From NCBI GenBank assembly GCA_018302815.1, contig JAGVZE010000013.1, positions 1 through 64,000 of the forward strand: a stretch of 64,000 nt of DNA. Reading direction: 5' to 3'. The stretch is from Candidatus Woesearchaeota archaeon (GTDB lineage: Archaea; Nanobdellota; Nanobdellia; Woesearchaeales; ARS49). Shown here piece after piece: positions 49,974-58,219 of the stretch. Under the pieces are notes generated by a model. That model ran no database searches, had not been told where the DNA came from, and was given only the letters and a program-made list of their open reading frames with translations. The number at the start of each line of letters is the position of its first letter. The first letter of the stretch is position 1. The position numbers and the translations under genes were made by a program.

Positions 49974-50287
49974 TAACTCAGCTGAAACAAGCCAGTATCT
50001 TTTCAATTTTTATTCTTCTTTTATCCTGTCAAGCACAGCAACCGCTTCAATCTGAAGAAATATCTTCTGATGAACCATCCGGAATCTGCACGATGGGATT
50101 CACCTGGGGCAAAAATATCGAAACAGGCCTTTGCTATTACCACAACACAGGATGCCTTCCGAAAGGATACGAACACGCAGACGTCGTCAAAGACTGCGAC
50201 TGCGAAAACTTGGATTCTTCGAACAAATATCCCGAAATGGCGTTCGAAACCTGCATAATGAGCAAACAAAACGCCGCGCTCAACTAA
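49970..50287 (+). CDS. Small cysteine-containing lipoprotein
   Basis: A 105-residue protein with a signal sequence ending in the lipobox IFILLLSCQ. The mature part has six further cysteines (GICTMGF, LCYYHNTGCL, DCDCEN, ETCIM). No family is recognised. It overlaps the L11 stop (ATGA), so it may be expressed with the ribosomal operon, an odd context for a surface protein. Confidence 0.75.
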   Translation: MITQLKQASIFSIFILLLSCQAQQPLQSEEISSDEPSGICTMGFTWGKNIETGLCYYHNTGCLPKGYEHADVVKDCDCENLDSSNKYPEMAFETCIMSKQNAALN

Positions 50288-50329
50288 CACTCCAAAACCT
50301 TTTAATACTTTTAAACTGTTGAACAAGTC

Positions 50330-50884
50330 ATGACCGTATCAAGAGGTGTCGGCAACATACTTCTAACAGCAGCGGGCGCCGCCATAGTCATCGTGACAAT
50401 CGTAATCATCGCAAGCCTTCTTGGAAGCGACACTCCTGTGGACTATTTAATTAGCAAAAGCCTTGAACTAAGAAAAGCGCAAGACCCTGTCCAAAGAGCG
50501 CAACTAATCACGGAAATCGATGACATAATAACAAACGCGGACAGCTCTGAACTTCTCGATCAATGGAACAGGATGATGGGATGCCTTGCGACAAGCTGCC
50601 CGAATGAAGCATACCTTGATCTGGTACTTGTCACGACGGCAACTTTCGAAGACGATTTGCCTCAAAGCGCGCTATTAATCAACGTCATCGCTACCGCAAA
50701 ATACTGGGGCGATCCTGAACACTTGCTTGAGTTCTCCCGCGCGCTAAGCATGGCGAATGAAGACATCGAAGAACTTGCCAGCAAAAAAACGCGCAATGCA
50801 TGGCAGGACGTCGTCGAATGCAACAACACCTGCCCTGAAAAAGACGACCTTCTTTTCGACCTCATAGAGACACTAGTCCAATGA
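50330..50884 (+). CDS. Membrane-anchored hypothetical protein
   Basis: A 184-residue protein with one N-terminal membrane helix (LLTAAGAAIVIVTIVIIASLL) and a mostly helical, acidic soluble domain. Two CP-type cysteines (TSCPNEAYLD, NTCPEKDDLL) may form a disulfide outside the cell. No family is recognised. TATA-like TTTTAATAC or TTTTAAACTG (50297-50317) precedes it. It overlaps the next gene by 4 bases. Confidence 0.72.
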   Translation: MTVSRGVGNILLTAAGAAIVIVTIVIIASLLGSDTPVDYLISKSLELRKAQDPVQRAQLITEIDDIITNADSSELLDQWNRMMGCLATSCPNEAYLDLVLVTTATFEDDLPQSALLINVIATAKYWGDPEHLLEFSRALSMANEDIEELASKKTRNAWQDVVECNNTCPEKDDLLFDLIETLVQ

Positions 50885-51681
50885 ACGCGCGAAAACCAAT
50901 CCTCATCGCAGCGACGCTCATGGTAGTCATCATGGGCCTGCTCGCGTTCAAACCGAGCGATCAGTTCACAGACATAACAGAAAGAACAAACCTGCGCATC
51001 ACGCAGACAATGGAGCTTCCGTTTAAACAGCCATTCACAATAAGCGGACTTGCAATCTCAGGAAACTGGATGGGACCAGGATTCGCGCAAGTCTGGCTTG
51101 TCGGGCAAGGAGAGAAAAAACTCGTGCTCGATACTGACAATCTAGAAAGACCACAATTTGAAATGGCCTGCGATGAAAGCTGCAAAGTGAATCCAATCGT
51201 GCCTGAAAAAATACTCCTAGTCGTCACAGGAGGACAGCTCTCACTCTATGACGTGCACTACGCAGTACCCTTCGAACCTGCAGGAATGGCGCTTTGCCCC
51301 AACTGCAGAAAAGTCAGCCAGAAAGGAACACCCGACCACGGAGTGTTCATGATAGTAATCCTGCTATTCATATCAGTTGTCGCGTCACAAGCGCTCACAA
51401 ACTCCTGCACCACGCAAGGAAGACGAAGAACGGTAACCGGAATATTAGTAGTATCATTTCTAGTGCTCACAACAGTGTTCGGGGTCAGCGTCGCCGCGCC
51501 AACAAGCGAGCTTGCGACAACCGCAAAACAAGGAGCCAGCATAGTCGCAGCGCTAGGAGTCCTCGCGCTATTCTCGATAGGAATCATAGAGATACGAAAA
51601 CGCGACCCTCCTTTTGACCCGCAGAGCAAAATATGGAACGCGCTCGAAGAGGCTGAAGACGAATGGGAAAGAAAAAAGTAA
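50881..51681 (+). CDS. Membrane protein with beta-rich ectodomain
   Basis: A 266-residue protein. A signal anchor is followed by an ectodomain with LAISGNWMGPGFAQVWLV and a CDESCKV pair, then two or three membrane helices (about 150-170, 182-205, 216-235) and a charged tail. The ectodomain matches that of the protein at 52501-53043 (AVSGNVAGSGLVNIYLTD). The pattern isGn..G.G...v.L recurs in surface proteins of uncultured archaea, from memory. Function unknown; it overlaps the next gene by 19 bases. Confidence 0.72.
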   Translation: MNARKPILIAATLMVVIMGLLAFKPSDQFTDITERTNLRITQTMELPFKQPFTISGLAISGNWMGPGFAQVWLVGQGEKKLVLDTDNLERPQFEMACDESCKVNPIVPEKILLVVTGGQLSLYDVHYAVPFEPAGMALCPNCRKVSQKGTPDHGVFMIVILLFISVVASQALTNSCTTQGRRRTVTGILVVSFLVLTTVFGVSVAAPTSELATTAKQGASIVAALGVLALFSIGIIEIRKRDPPFDPQSKIWNALEEAEDEWERKK

Positions 51682-52430
51682 GCCCTGCATTGAACATCAC
51701 TCATAAAGTGCAAGACCTTCTAAAAGAAATAGTGAAAGCTCCCCCTGAACCTTTAAAACAGGAAGAAGTGGAAGAAACGACAGAGCCTGAAACACAAATC
51801 GAACGACACGAAATGGTCGAAGAAGAACCTGATCCTGAAGAACTCGAAGAACAATCTTGGAAAGAAGAACGCGAACGAAGACGCGATATCGCCCGTGAAG
51901 AAATACTCTCGAACCTCAACCACGCAACGGAACAGTGGAAAGAAACAGGAGACGTTGGAATCCATCTTGAACCGCCAGTGCCATTTAGCGAAAAAATACG
52001 AAAACTGCTTGGCAAAATGCGCGCGAACCAACAAATTCTCACAGGAAAACTGCAAGTCCAACTATCAAATGCGAGAAGCGTCCAACAATCGATTGCTCAA
52101 AACCTGAAACAAGTCATAAACGCAAAACTCGAAGAGAGGCGCGTTGCAAAAGAACATGCAAGGCTGATTGCAGAGCAAGCAAAAATAGAATCTATTCATC
52201 AAAAACAGGCACCTGAACTAATAGACCCACAACTACCGCAGACACCGCAACGAATACAACAACCAATCCCTACACCGCCACGTCCAGCAGTACAGACTAC
52301 TCCAGTTACCCCCATAACCCGCGCTGACCATACCACCATAGAAAAAGAATGGCAGGAAGTCGTGCAAAAACTCTCGCCGTCAGAACGCGAGGAGATAGAA
52401 AGAATGCTAGACCAACTCTCAAACCGATGA
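51663..52430 (+). CDS. Coiled-coil, Pro-rich protein
   Basis: A 255-residue soluble protein, acidic and Glu-rich in the first 80 residues, helical in the middle (long run of Gln/Leu/Lys heptads, residues 110-175), Pro/Thr/Gln-rich at 180-225 and a short helical end. No family is recognised. It lies between two membrane proteins sharing the same ectodomain and could be a cytoplasmic scaffold for them; this is only inference from position. Confidence 0.72.
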   Translation: MGKKKVSPALNITHKVQDLLKEIVKAPPEPLKQEEVEETTEPETQIERHEMVEEEPDPEELEEQSWKEERERRRDIAREEILSNLNHATEQWKETGDVGIHLEPPVPFSEKIRKLLGKMRANQQILTGKLQVQLSNARSVQQSIAQNLKQVINAKLEERRVAKEHARLIAEQAKIESIHQKQAPELIDPQLPQTPQRIQQPIPTPPRPAVQTTPVTPITRADHTTIEKEWQEVVQKLSPSEREEIERMLDQLSNR

Positions 52431-52478
52431 TTATATAAACTTGCTTTTTATATAAAGTTTAAAGCAAATTTATAAAAG
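52431..52478 (+). promoter_or_regulatory. Clustered TATA-like elements
   Basis: Four AT-rich TATA-like stretches occur in under 50 bases: TTATATAAAC (52431), TTTATATAAAG (about 52447), GTTTAAAGC (about 52457) and AATTTATAAAAG (52467-52478). The last is 28 bases from ATG 52501 and is the likely functional box. GCTTT...AAAGC also forms an inverted repeat around the second. Confidence 0.45.
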
Positions 52479-52500
52479 CTTCATAAACAAAAACAACCTC

Positions 52501-53043
52501 ATGGAATCGCACTCACTGCTCCTTAGCATCGCTGTCCTATTCCTGATGGTGACAGTTCTCGTCACAACACAGCCAAACATAACAGGATTCGTCCCAACAA
52601 CCACTCATTCACAAACACTAGACCTTGTAAGCTCAGAAACAAAAAGATACAGCCTAACGCCAAGCTTCGGAAAACTGCACCTTGCAAGCTTCGCGGTCAG
52701 CGGAAACGTCGCAGGCTCAGGCCTTGTAAACATATATTTAACCGACGGCGAACAGAAACTTTTAGTCTACACAAACAAACGAAAAGTCAAAAGCAACCTA
52801 GCCCAAATCACAGGATACGTCCCAGCAGACCTCATAATCTCGCCCGGCGAATCACTAAACGAAACAGACACGCTTCCTAGCGGATACACAACCCAAAGCG
52901 GAACATTCACAAGCGTATGCATAGAAACCTGCGTGCTTGGACAACAATTCCTAAAAAAAGACAAAATCTTCCTTGAAGTCATAATAGAAGAGCCCGCGAC
53001 AGTACACATAACAGAAATGGCATTCTCAACCCTCGACGAATAG
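52501..53043 (+). CDS. Secreted or anchored beta-rich surface protein
   Basis: A 180-residue protein with an N-terminal hydrophobic anchor (LLLSIAVLFLMVTVLVTT) and a beta-rich mature domain: FAVSGNVAGSGLVNIYLTD and ICIETCVL-like cysteines (VCIETCVLGQ) near residue 140. It is related to the ectodomain of the protein at 50881-51681. No further domain is present. Function unknown; surface adhesion or polymer binding is possible. Confidence 0.72.
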   Translation: MESHSLLLSIAVLFLMVTVLVTTQPNITGFVPTTTHSQTLDLVSSETKRYSLTPSFGKLHLASFAVSGNVAGSGLVNIYLTDGEQKLLVYTNKRKVKSNLAQITGYVPADLIISPGESLNETDTLPSGYTTQSGTFTSVCIETCVLGQQFLKKDKIFLEVIIEEPATVHITEMAFSTLDE

Positions 53044-53075
53044 GTTTATAAACCCACTTTCTCGAAACCGAACCT

Positions 53076-54728
53076 ATGCATGCATTCATAGAAGAACTAA
53101 AAGAGCACATAACAAAAGGAATAGGCAAGGAAGAACTAAGCAGAATAAAGACCAAGCTAACCAAAAAACACGGCCTTGCCAACGTTCCGACAGATTCTGA
53201 ACTCATAATGCAAGGAGTTGCGCTCGTATCCAAACCTGTACGAACGCTCTCAGGAGTCGCGCCTCTTGCGCTAATGAGTATGCCTTTCGCCTGCCCGCAC
53301 GGCAAATGCATATACTGCCCAGGAGGACCCGGCAGCGCGTTTGGCGATGTGCCGCAAAGCTACACCGGAAAAGAACCGAGCACGCTTCGAGGCATACGAA
53401 ACCATTTCGACCCTTATTTGATCGTATTCAACAGGCTTGAACAGTTCATAGTGAACGGACACCTGCCTGACAAAACAGAAATCATCGTACAAGGAGGAAC
53501 ATTCCCCGCGATGCCACTTGAGTATCAGCAGGACTTCATAACATACGCACTCAAAGCCATGAACGACTTTGGCGAAAAATTCGTAACACCCGCAGTAGAT
53601 CTGAAAAAAATAGCTGAATTCTTCGAACTACCTGGCGAAATAGGAAGCCCCGATAGAACAAAAAAAATCCACGAAAAAGAACTAGCTCTAAAACAAACAA
53701 GCACACTTGAAACAGAACAACAAAGAAACGAAAGTTCTGCCATACGCTGCGTCGCGCTCTGCATAGAAACAAAACCAGACTGGTGCCTTGAACCGCACAT
53801 AAACAACATGCTTCGCCTCGGAACAACACGCATAGAAATGGGAGTTCAGTGCCTACGCGCAGACGTGATGAAACTAACAAACAGAGGACACGATTTGAAA
53901 GACGTCGTCAAGGCAACACAGCTCATGCGAAACAGCCTGCTAAAAGTAGGATATCACATGATGCCCGGACTTCCCGGAATGAACGCACAAAAAGACAGAG
54001 AAGATTATGAAGAACTATTCGCCAATCCTGCTTACCGCCCCGATGCTTTGAAAATATATCCAACCACAGTCATGAAAGGAACAGGACTCTTTGGCATTTG
54101 GAAAATAGGAAAGTACACACCACTCACCACAGAAGAAGCCGCAGACATCATAGTCGAAGCAAAAAAACACATACCAAAATGGTGCAGGATAATGCGAGTT
54201 CAAAGAGACATACCAAGCACTGTTATCGACGCAGGACCAAACATGACAAACCTGCGACAGCTAGTCGAGAAAAAACTACAAGAACGCGGAATAAAATGCA
54301 AATGCATAAGGTGCAGAGAACCACGCGACAAACAAATAGATTGGAACGCTGTAAAAATGCTACGCGAAGATTATGACGCATCCGGTGGAACAGAAGTGTT
54401 CCTGTCATTCGAAGACACCGCGAATGACCTGCTATTGGGCTTTTGCAGGCTACGCATAATCCCAGAAAGCCATCGAAGCGAAATACAAGGCAAATGCGCA
54501 GGAATACGAGAACTGCACGTCTATGGACGAGCAGTAGCTATTGGCGGCGAGGGGGAAGTACAACACCGAGGGCTCGGGAAAAAATTAATGGCTGAAGCAG
54601 AACGGATAGCGCGCGAAGAATTCAAGTGCGAAAAAATGCTCGTGATATCAGGAATCGGCGTTCGCGAATATTATTACAAACAAGGATACAAACTTGACGG
54701 ACCATACGTTAGCAAGCAAATTCAATAA
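53076..54728 (+). CDS. elp3: Elp3-type tRNA uridine(34) acetyltransferase
   Basis: A 550-residue protein of full Elp3 length. The radical-SAM cluster is CPHGKCIYCPGGPG (Cx4Cx2C), followed by the TIM-barrel core (IVQGGTFPAM, IETKPDWC, GVQCLRADVM), a zinc-binding C-rich segment KCKCIRCRE, and a C-terminal GNAT acetyltransferase domain (RGLGKKLMAEAERIAREEF). It makes cm5U-type modifications on the tRNA wobble uridine from acetyl-CoA. TATA-like GTTTATAAAC at about 53043-53052. It is monocistronic; a structured intergenic region follows. Confidence 0.96.
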   Translation: MHAFIEELKEHITKGIGKEELSRIKTKLTKKHGLANVPTDSELIMQGVALVSKPVRTLSGVAPLALMSMPFACPHGKCIYCPGGPGSAFGDVPQSYTGKEPSTLRGIRNHFDPYLIVFNRLEQFIVNGHLPDKTEIIVQGGTFPAMPLEYQQDFITYALKAMNDFGEKFVTPAVDLKKIAEFFELPGEIGSPDRTKKIHEKELALKQTSTLETEQQRNESSAIRCVALCIETKPDWCLEPHINNMLRLGTTRIEMGVQCLRADVMKLTNRGHDLKDVVKATQLMRNSLLKVGYHMMPGLPGMNAQKDREDYEELFANPAYRPDALKIYPTTVMKGTGLFGIWKIGKYTPLTTEEAADIIVEAKKHIPKWCRIMRVQRDIPSTVIDAGPNMTNLRQLVEKKLQERGIKCKCIRCREPRDKQIDWNAVKMLREDYDASGGTEVFLSFEDTANDLLLGFCRLRIIPESHRSEIQGKCAGIRELHVYGRAVAIGGEGEVQHRGLGKKLMAEAERIAREEFKCEKMLVISGIGVREYYYKQGYKLDGPYVSKQIQ

Positions 54729-54737
54729 GTCAAGAAC

Positions 54738-54888
54738 ATGCGTGAGGCGAGCACCTGCCAAGAACTAAAGTGCTTGGCTTGTTCAGCGCTCGCTATCTGA
54801 AAACAAGTGCACGCATTTTCTGGATGCAGAAACGCCAGACACTGCTCTTAATCCACTGGTTAAAGCCAGTGACTTTCTGGCTTTTCTT
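54738..54888 (+). other. Highly structured intergenic region after elp3 (possible RNA or palindromic element)
   Basis: Domain 1: ATGCGTG (54738-54744) pairs with CACGCAT (54810-54816), enclosing GCGAGC (54747-54752) with GCTCGC (54788-54793) and GCCAAG (54757-54762) with CTTGGC (54773-54778). Domain 2: GCCAGA (54834-54839) pairs with TCTGGC (54876-54881), enclosing CACTGG (54854-54859) with CCAGTG (54866-54871). A TTTTCTTT stretch follows. All stems are perfect. The two-domain plan recalls the elements at 16 kb, but the sequence is different. There is no TATA-like box on the plus strand inside the gap, so the region may be a processed 3' end, a terminator or a mobile palindrome. Confidence 0.5.
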
Positions 54889-54944
54889 TGTAAAACCATC
54901 AAAAAGCTCCATAGATAGTTCGCATTACGCCAAAAACAAAAGAA

Positions 54945-54954
54945 CATTTAAATA
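54945..54954 (+). promoter_or_regulatory. TATA-like box for the FkbM methyltransferase gene
   Basis: CATTTAAATA is centred 28 bases before a GTG start at 54978, consistent with a leaderless message. It is near palindromic and could also serve the minus strand. Confidence 0.5.
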
Positions 54955-54977
54955 ACAATTTTGAACGGAATCTTAAA

Positions 54978-55754
54978 GTGAAAATACTAACCGCATTTGG
55001 CGCCATACGCGCTATTAAAAATTGGCCAACCTACCTCAAAGACTACTTTAAAAAAATAAAAAAGAAACACATAGTATACTTATTTCGAAACGGCCTTAAA
55101 ATAAAAACACGAGCAGGCAGCTCAGATAGAGGAATCCTAACAGAAGTCCACATATTGAAAATATACCAACGGCACGGAATTGAAATACTACCAAATGACA
55201 CTGTACTCGAGATTGGAGCTCACATCGGAACATTCACAATTTTAGCCTCAAAAAAAGCAAAAAAGGTCTACTCTTTTGAACCATACCCTGAAAATTTTAA
55301 CCTGCTCAAAGAAAATCTTGCGTTAAATAAGATAACAAATGTCGCCCCAATAAGAAAAGCAATCACTGAAAAAAATGGAACGTCAGAATTATACATCTCA
55401 AATATCAACACCGGCTCACATTCAATATTCCCGAAATCGGAAAAAGACAATAGTGTGACCGTTGAAACAACATCACTTCCTGACGTCATGAGAACGCACA
55501 AAATCAAAAAAATAGGCCTTCTCAAAGTAGACTGCGAAGGCGCTGAATACCCTATATTTTTCTCACTACCCGATAAGACCTTTGAAGCCATACGACAAAT
55601 AAGCATGGAATACCATCCTACAGAAAAATACAACATAGAACAACTAAAAAACCTTCTTCAAAAACACCAATTTAAAGTTACCATGACCCGCAACAAATTC
55701 CGAATGATTTACGCTAAGAAAACAGCCACAAGCGCAAAGCTCATGCCCCCTTAA
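54978..55754 (+). CDS. FkbM-family methyltransferase
   Basis: A 258-residue class I methyltransferase. VLEIGAHIGTFTILASKKAK is motif I, SFEPYPENFNLLKENLALN is the FkbM signature, and LLKVDCEGAEYPIF is the typical KxDxEG motif. It O-methylates a sugar or small molecule, often in surface polysaccharide clusters. GTG start set by the upstream TATA-like box. The gene is visibly more AT-rich than its neighbours, consistent with recent acquisition, and is bordered by the palindromic region. Confidence 0.9.
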   Translation: MKILTAFGAIRAIKNWPTYLKDYFKKIKKKHIVYLFRNGLKIKTRAGSSDRGILTEVHILKIYQRHGIEILPNDTVLEIGAHIGTFTILASKKAKKVYSFEPYPENFNLLKENLALNKITNVAPIRKAITEKNGTSELYISNINTGSHSIFPKSEKDNSVTVETTSLPDVMRTHKIKKIGLLKVDCEGAEYPIFFSLPDKTFEAIRQISMEYHPTEKYNIEQLKNLLQKHQFKVTMTRNKFRMIYAKKTATSAKLMPP

Positions 55755-55810
55755 TCCGAATGTTGCTTTATAAAAGTGCAGAAGAAGAAAGTTATTTATT
55801 CCCCTGATGA

Positions 55811-56089
55811 TTGATACTTCTTATCGACCTCACAAACGTCATCCGCCCGCCATCGCTTGAACAACTTCTAATAGAACTACCAGTGACTTTCAAACTGACA
55901 CAAGGGGCTTGGCTTAATGTCGATCTTGAAGATGAAATAATCTACATAGAACCCCAGAACGGATATCTATTTGAAATCGAACCGGGAGTTGGAGCCACAG
56001 CGGAAGCTAGCGATGAACACACACTGCTGGTCGGGTATAAACAACAATTGTACGCGTTCTCATACCGACAACAGCAGAAACCCTTTTAA
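55811..56089 (+). CDS. Hypothetical small protein
   Basis: A 92-residue protein from a TTG start; the overlapping ATG at 55807 opens a different, very short frame. LIDLTNVIRPPSLEQLLIEL is amphipathic, and beta-strand-like segments follow (DEIIYIEPQNGYLFEIEPG). No signal or membrane helix, no recognised family. A TATA-like TTTATAAAAG lies near 55766. It ends 23 bases before the NSUN gene. Confidence 0.55.
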   Translation: MILLIDLTNVIRPPSLEQLLIELPVTFKLTQGAWLNVDLEDEIIYIEPQNGYLFEIEPGVGATAEASDEHTLLVGYKQQLYAFSYRQQQKPF

Positions 56090-56112
56090 AGGCCCCTTCT
56101 GAGAATAGAGAT

Positions 56113-57069
56113 ATGGAACTAAAGCCGTTCGCGGACGCAGGCAAATACGTCTTCAAAGAAAAGTTTGTAGAGCGCTATACAAAGCTCACGGACTGGGAGA
56201 CGTTCAAGAAATACACGCTTAGCTTTCTTCGCAAAAGCATCCGCATCAACACGCTCAAAATAAACGTAGAAGAATGCCTTGCGCGGCTTGAGAAAGACTG
56301 GAACCTAGAACCAATCCCTTGGTGCAAAGAAGGATTCTTCATCGAACACAAAGGCGGACGATTGGACGTTGGCAACACAATAGAACACGTCCTTGGCTAC
56401 TATTATGTACAGGAAGCCGCAAGCATGATACCTCCTGTCGCTTTGGACCCGCAGCCAGGCGAAACCATCCTTGACATGGCAGCCGCGCCCGGAAGCAAAA
56501 CATCACAAATCGCACAATACATGCAAAACAAAGGAATACTAATCGCAAACGACGTCAAAGGCGATAGATTGGCCGCGCTTGGAATCAACCTTCAACGCCT
56601 TGGCATAAGCAACGTCGCAGTGACTTTAATGCAAGGACAACAATTCGCAAGCTCAGGAATAATGTTCGATAGAATCCTCCTAGACGCGCCCTGCACGGGC
56701 ACAGGAACAATACGCAAAAGCCCAAAAACAATCAACATGTGGAACCCTGACTCAATACGACGAATGTCCAAACTGCAGCAGAAATTGATAGAAGTCGCCT
56801 GGAGCTGCCTTAAACCAGGAGGAACTTTGGTGTACAGCACGTGCAGCACTGAACCAGAAGAAGACGAAGCTGTCGTAAGCGGACTTCTTGAACGACACCC
56901 TGATGCCAAAGTCGTCCCAACAATGCTACCAATATCACACAAACCAGCATTCACCGAATTCGAAGGCGATCAGTACAACCCACAAGTCGCCAACTGCCTG
57001 CGATTATTCCCACAAGACAACGATACAGAAGGATTCTTCGTCGCAAAAATAGTGAAGCAAAATGACTGA
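56113..57069 (+). CDS. NSUN-type RNA (cytosine-C5) methyltransferase
   Basis: A 318-residue protein of the archaeal Trm4/NSUN6-like group. The SAM site is ILDMAAAPGSKTSQIAQYM, the two catalytic cysteines are in LLDAPCTGTGTIRKS and VYSTCSTEPEED, and GFFVAKIVK closes the domain. It methylates cytosine C5 in tRNA or rRNA. No PUA domain is attached. It overlaps the next gene by 8 bases. Confidence 0.94.
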   Translation: MELKPFADAGKYVFKEKFVERYTKLTDWETFKKYTLSFLRKSIRINTLKINVEECLARLEKDWNLEPIPWCKEGFFIEHKGGRLDVGNTIEHVLGYYYVQEAASMIPPVALDPQPGETILDMAAAPGSKTSQIAQYMQNKGILIANDVKGDRLAALGINLQRLGISNVAVTLMQGQQFASSGIMFDRILLDAPCTGTGTIRKSPKTINMWNPDSIRRMSKLQQKLIEVAWSCLKPGGTLVYSTCSTEPEEDEAVVSGLLERHPDAKVVPTMLPISHKPAFTEFEGDQYNPQVANCLRLFPQDNDTEGFFVAKIVKQND

Positions 57070-57463
57070 AGTCTACGATTGGAAAGCCCACGACAAATGG
57101 GAACAAATGACTCGCAGCCAAGAATTAGCTCTAAAAGATGCCGAACGAAAGAGAGCATATGGAGAACTTACTGATGCGATAAACCAAGAAAAAGAACACA
57201 AACTAGAAACAATACTCGCAGGCGCGACAACCTGCATACCACTCTACGCGACAATCGCCGGCATACCTTACGCCCACGAAAACGCGACCAATCTAACACT
57301 CGCAGCAATAGGAGCCGCAACAACCATCGCGCTCTCCAAATACACCATGTTATTCTATCAACGGTACGTTCAAGCACGACAAGAAACGCTGTCCGTCAAA
57401 GACTATGTTGAAAGAGTGACACGGGAATTTGATAAACTTCTTCGAAGAAAAGAAATGAAATAA
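57062..57463 (+). CDS. Small membrane hairpin protein
   Basis: A 133-residue protein: a basic helical N-terminus (residues 1-48), two hydrophobic segments (LETILAGATTCIPLYATIAG and LTLAAIGAATTIALSKYTM), and a charged C-terminal helix. No family is recognised. It overlaps the NSUN gene by 8 bases and ends one base before the convergent lipoprotein gene. Function unknown. Confidence 0.72.
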   Translation: MTEVYDWKAHDKWEQMTRSQELALKDAERKRAYGELTDAINQEKEHKLETILAGATTCIPLYATIAGIPYAHENATNLTLAAIGAATTIALSKYTMLFYQRYVQARQETLSVKDYVERVTREFDKLLRRKEMK

Positions 57464-58147
57464 TCACCAATCGATAGACAAGCCAAAATAACTCGACTTG
57501 CCATCAGAATAAAACACCGGCCGTATCTTCCTTTCCTCTTCACCGTAAAATTCCTGCCCCGCCAAAACACCAACATATCTTGAAGGACTATCCGTCAACA
57601 AGTCATAAACATCATAAGACATTCCTCCGAGAAGAAAACTGAGCGAAACCCACAAATCCTCTTTGCCCAAATCCGAATTTTTATCACGCGCGATTCCTCG
57701 AATAGCATGAACGTAAAAACTAACCTTGTTGCATACTGCAAGCCATTGCAAAGTGGGCTGCAAAGCAATTGGAACAATCTCGTTTCTAAGCAGCTCCCTT
57801 AAAGTCACCTGAGAAACAAACATTGAAGCCGGTCCCGCGATATTAAAAAGCGATTCTTCAATATCAGAAATTTCAGCATACTTAAACTGAGTATCTCCAA
57901 ATGTCAGATTACCAGCAGAGTAGCGCGGCAAAACATTCACCTTTATGGAATCAGCGCCAATCGCTTCAGCCGCAAGCGCGTGGCTACCCTCATGAATGCC
58001 AACAGACCCGAAATACCCCAAAGCAACGTTCGCAGGCATAGCGTACAATCCAACATCGCGCTCCAAAGACGAATCCGAAGACTTACAGCCAGAGAGCGAA
58101 ATAAGCGCTGCAATAGAAAAATTACTTATGAATCCTTTTAATCCCAC
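57464..58147 (-). CDS. Lipoprotein with HExxH (M50-like) motif
   Basis: A 227-residue protein from a leaderless GTG (TATA-like GCTTAAATGC at 58169-58178, 26 bases upstream). Lipobox ALISLSGCK, then VGIHEGSHALAAEAIGAD, an HExxH site in the setting typical of M50/site-2 proteases (HExxHxxAA...G). The rest has a few hydrophobic stretches but not the full set of S2P helices, so the fit to M50 is partial. It may be a membrane-tethered protease on the cell surface. It is divergent from the cyclophilin lipoprotein. Confidence 0.72.
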   Translation of the reverse strand: MGLKGFISNFSIAALISLSGCKSSDSSLERDVGLYAMPANVALGYFGSVGIHEGSHALAAEAIGADSIKVNVLPRYSAGNLTFGDTQFKYAEISDIEESLFNIAGPASMFVSQVTLRELLRNEIVPIALQPTLQWLAVCNKVSFYVHAIRGIARDKNSDLGKEDLWVSLSFLLGGMSYDVYDLLTDSPSRYVGVLAGQEFYGEEERKIRPVFYSDGKSSYFGLSIDW

Positions 58148-58168
58148 TAGCAGAAAAAGTTTAAAAAC

Positions 58169-58197
58169 GCATTTAAGCGTTCCGACACATTTTTAAC
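58169..58197. promoter_or_regulatory. Divergent TATA-like boxes (HExxH lipoprotein and cyclophilin)
   Basis: GCATTTAAGC (58169-58178) lies 26 bases from GTG 58147 on the minus strand. TTTTTAAC (58190-58197) lies 26 bases from ATG 58220 on the plus strand. A further TTTAAAAAC at about 58160-58168 is too near the minus-strand start to be its box. Confidence 0.55.
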
Positions 58198-58219
58198 CTA
58201 GCGCATTTACGAAACGCGC

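Noticed and set aside
50021-50326. Minus-strand ORF opposite the small lipoprotein gene
   Set aside because: The plus-strand frame has a lipobox and ATGA coupling to L11; the minus frame has no signals.
54725-54890. RNase P, SRP or tRNA gene
   Set aside because: The conserved sequences expected for these RNAs are not present; only the hairpins are seen. No tRNA T-loop with a matching acceptor stem was found anywhere in the window.
54770-54955. 61-residue ORF in the structured region after elp3
   Set aside because: It begins inside the palindromic stems and its sequence is unlike any family; the stems explain the region better.
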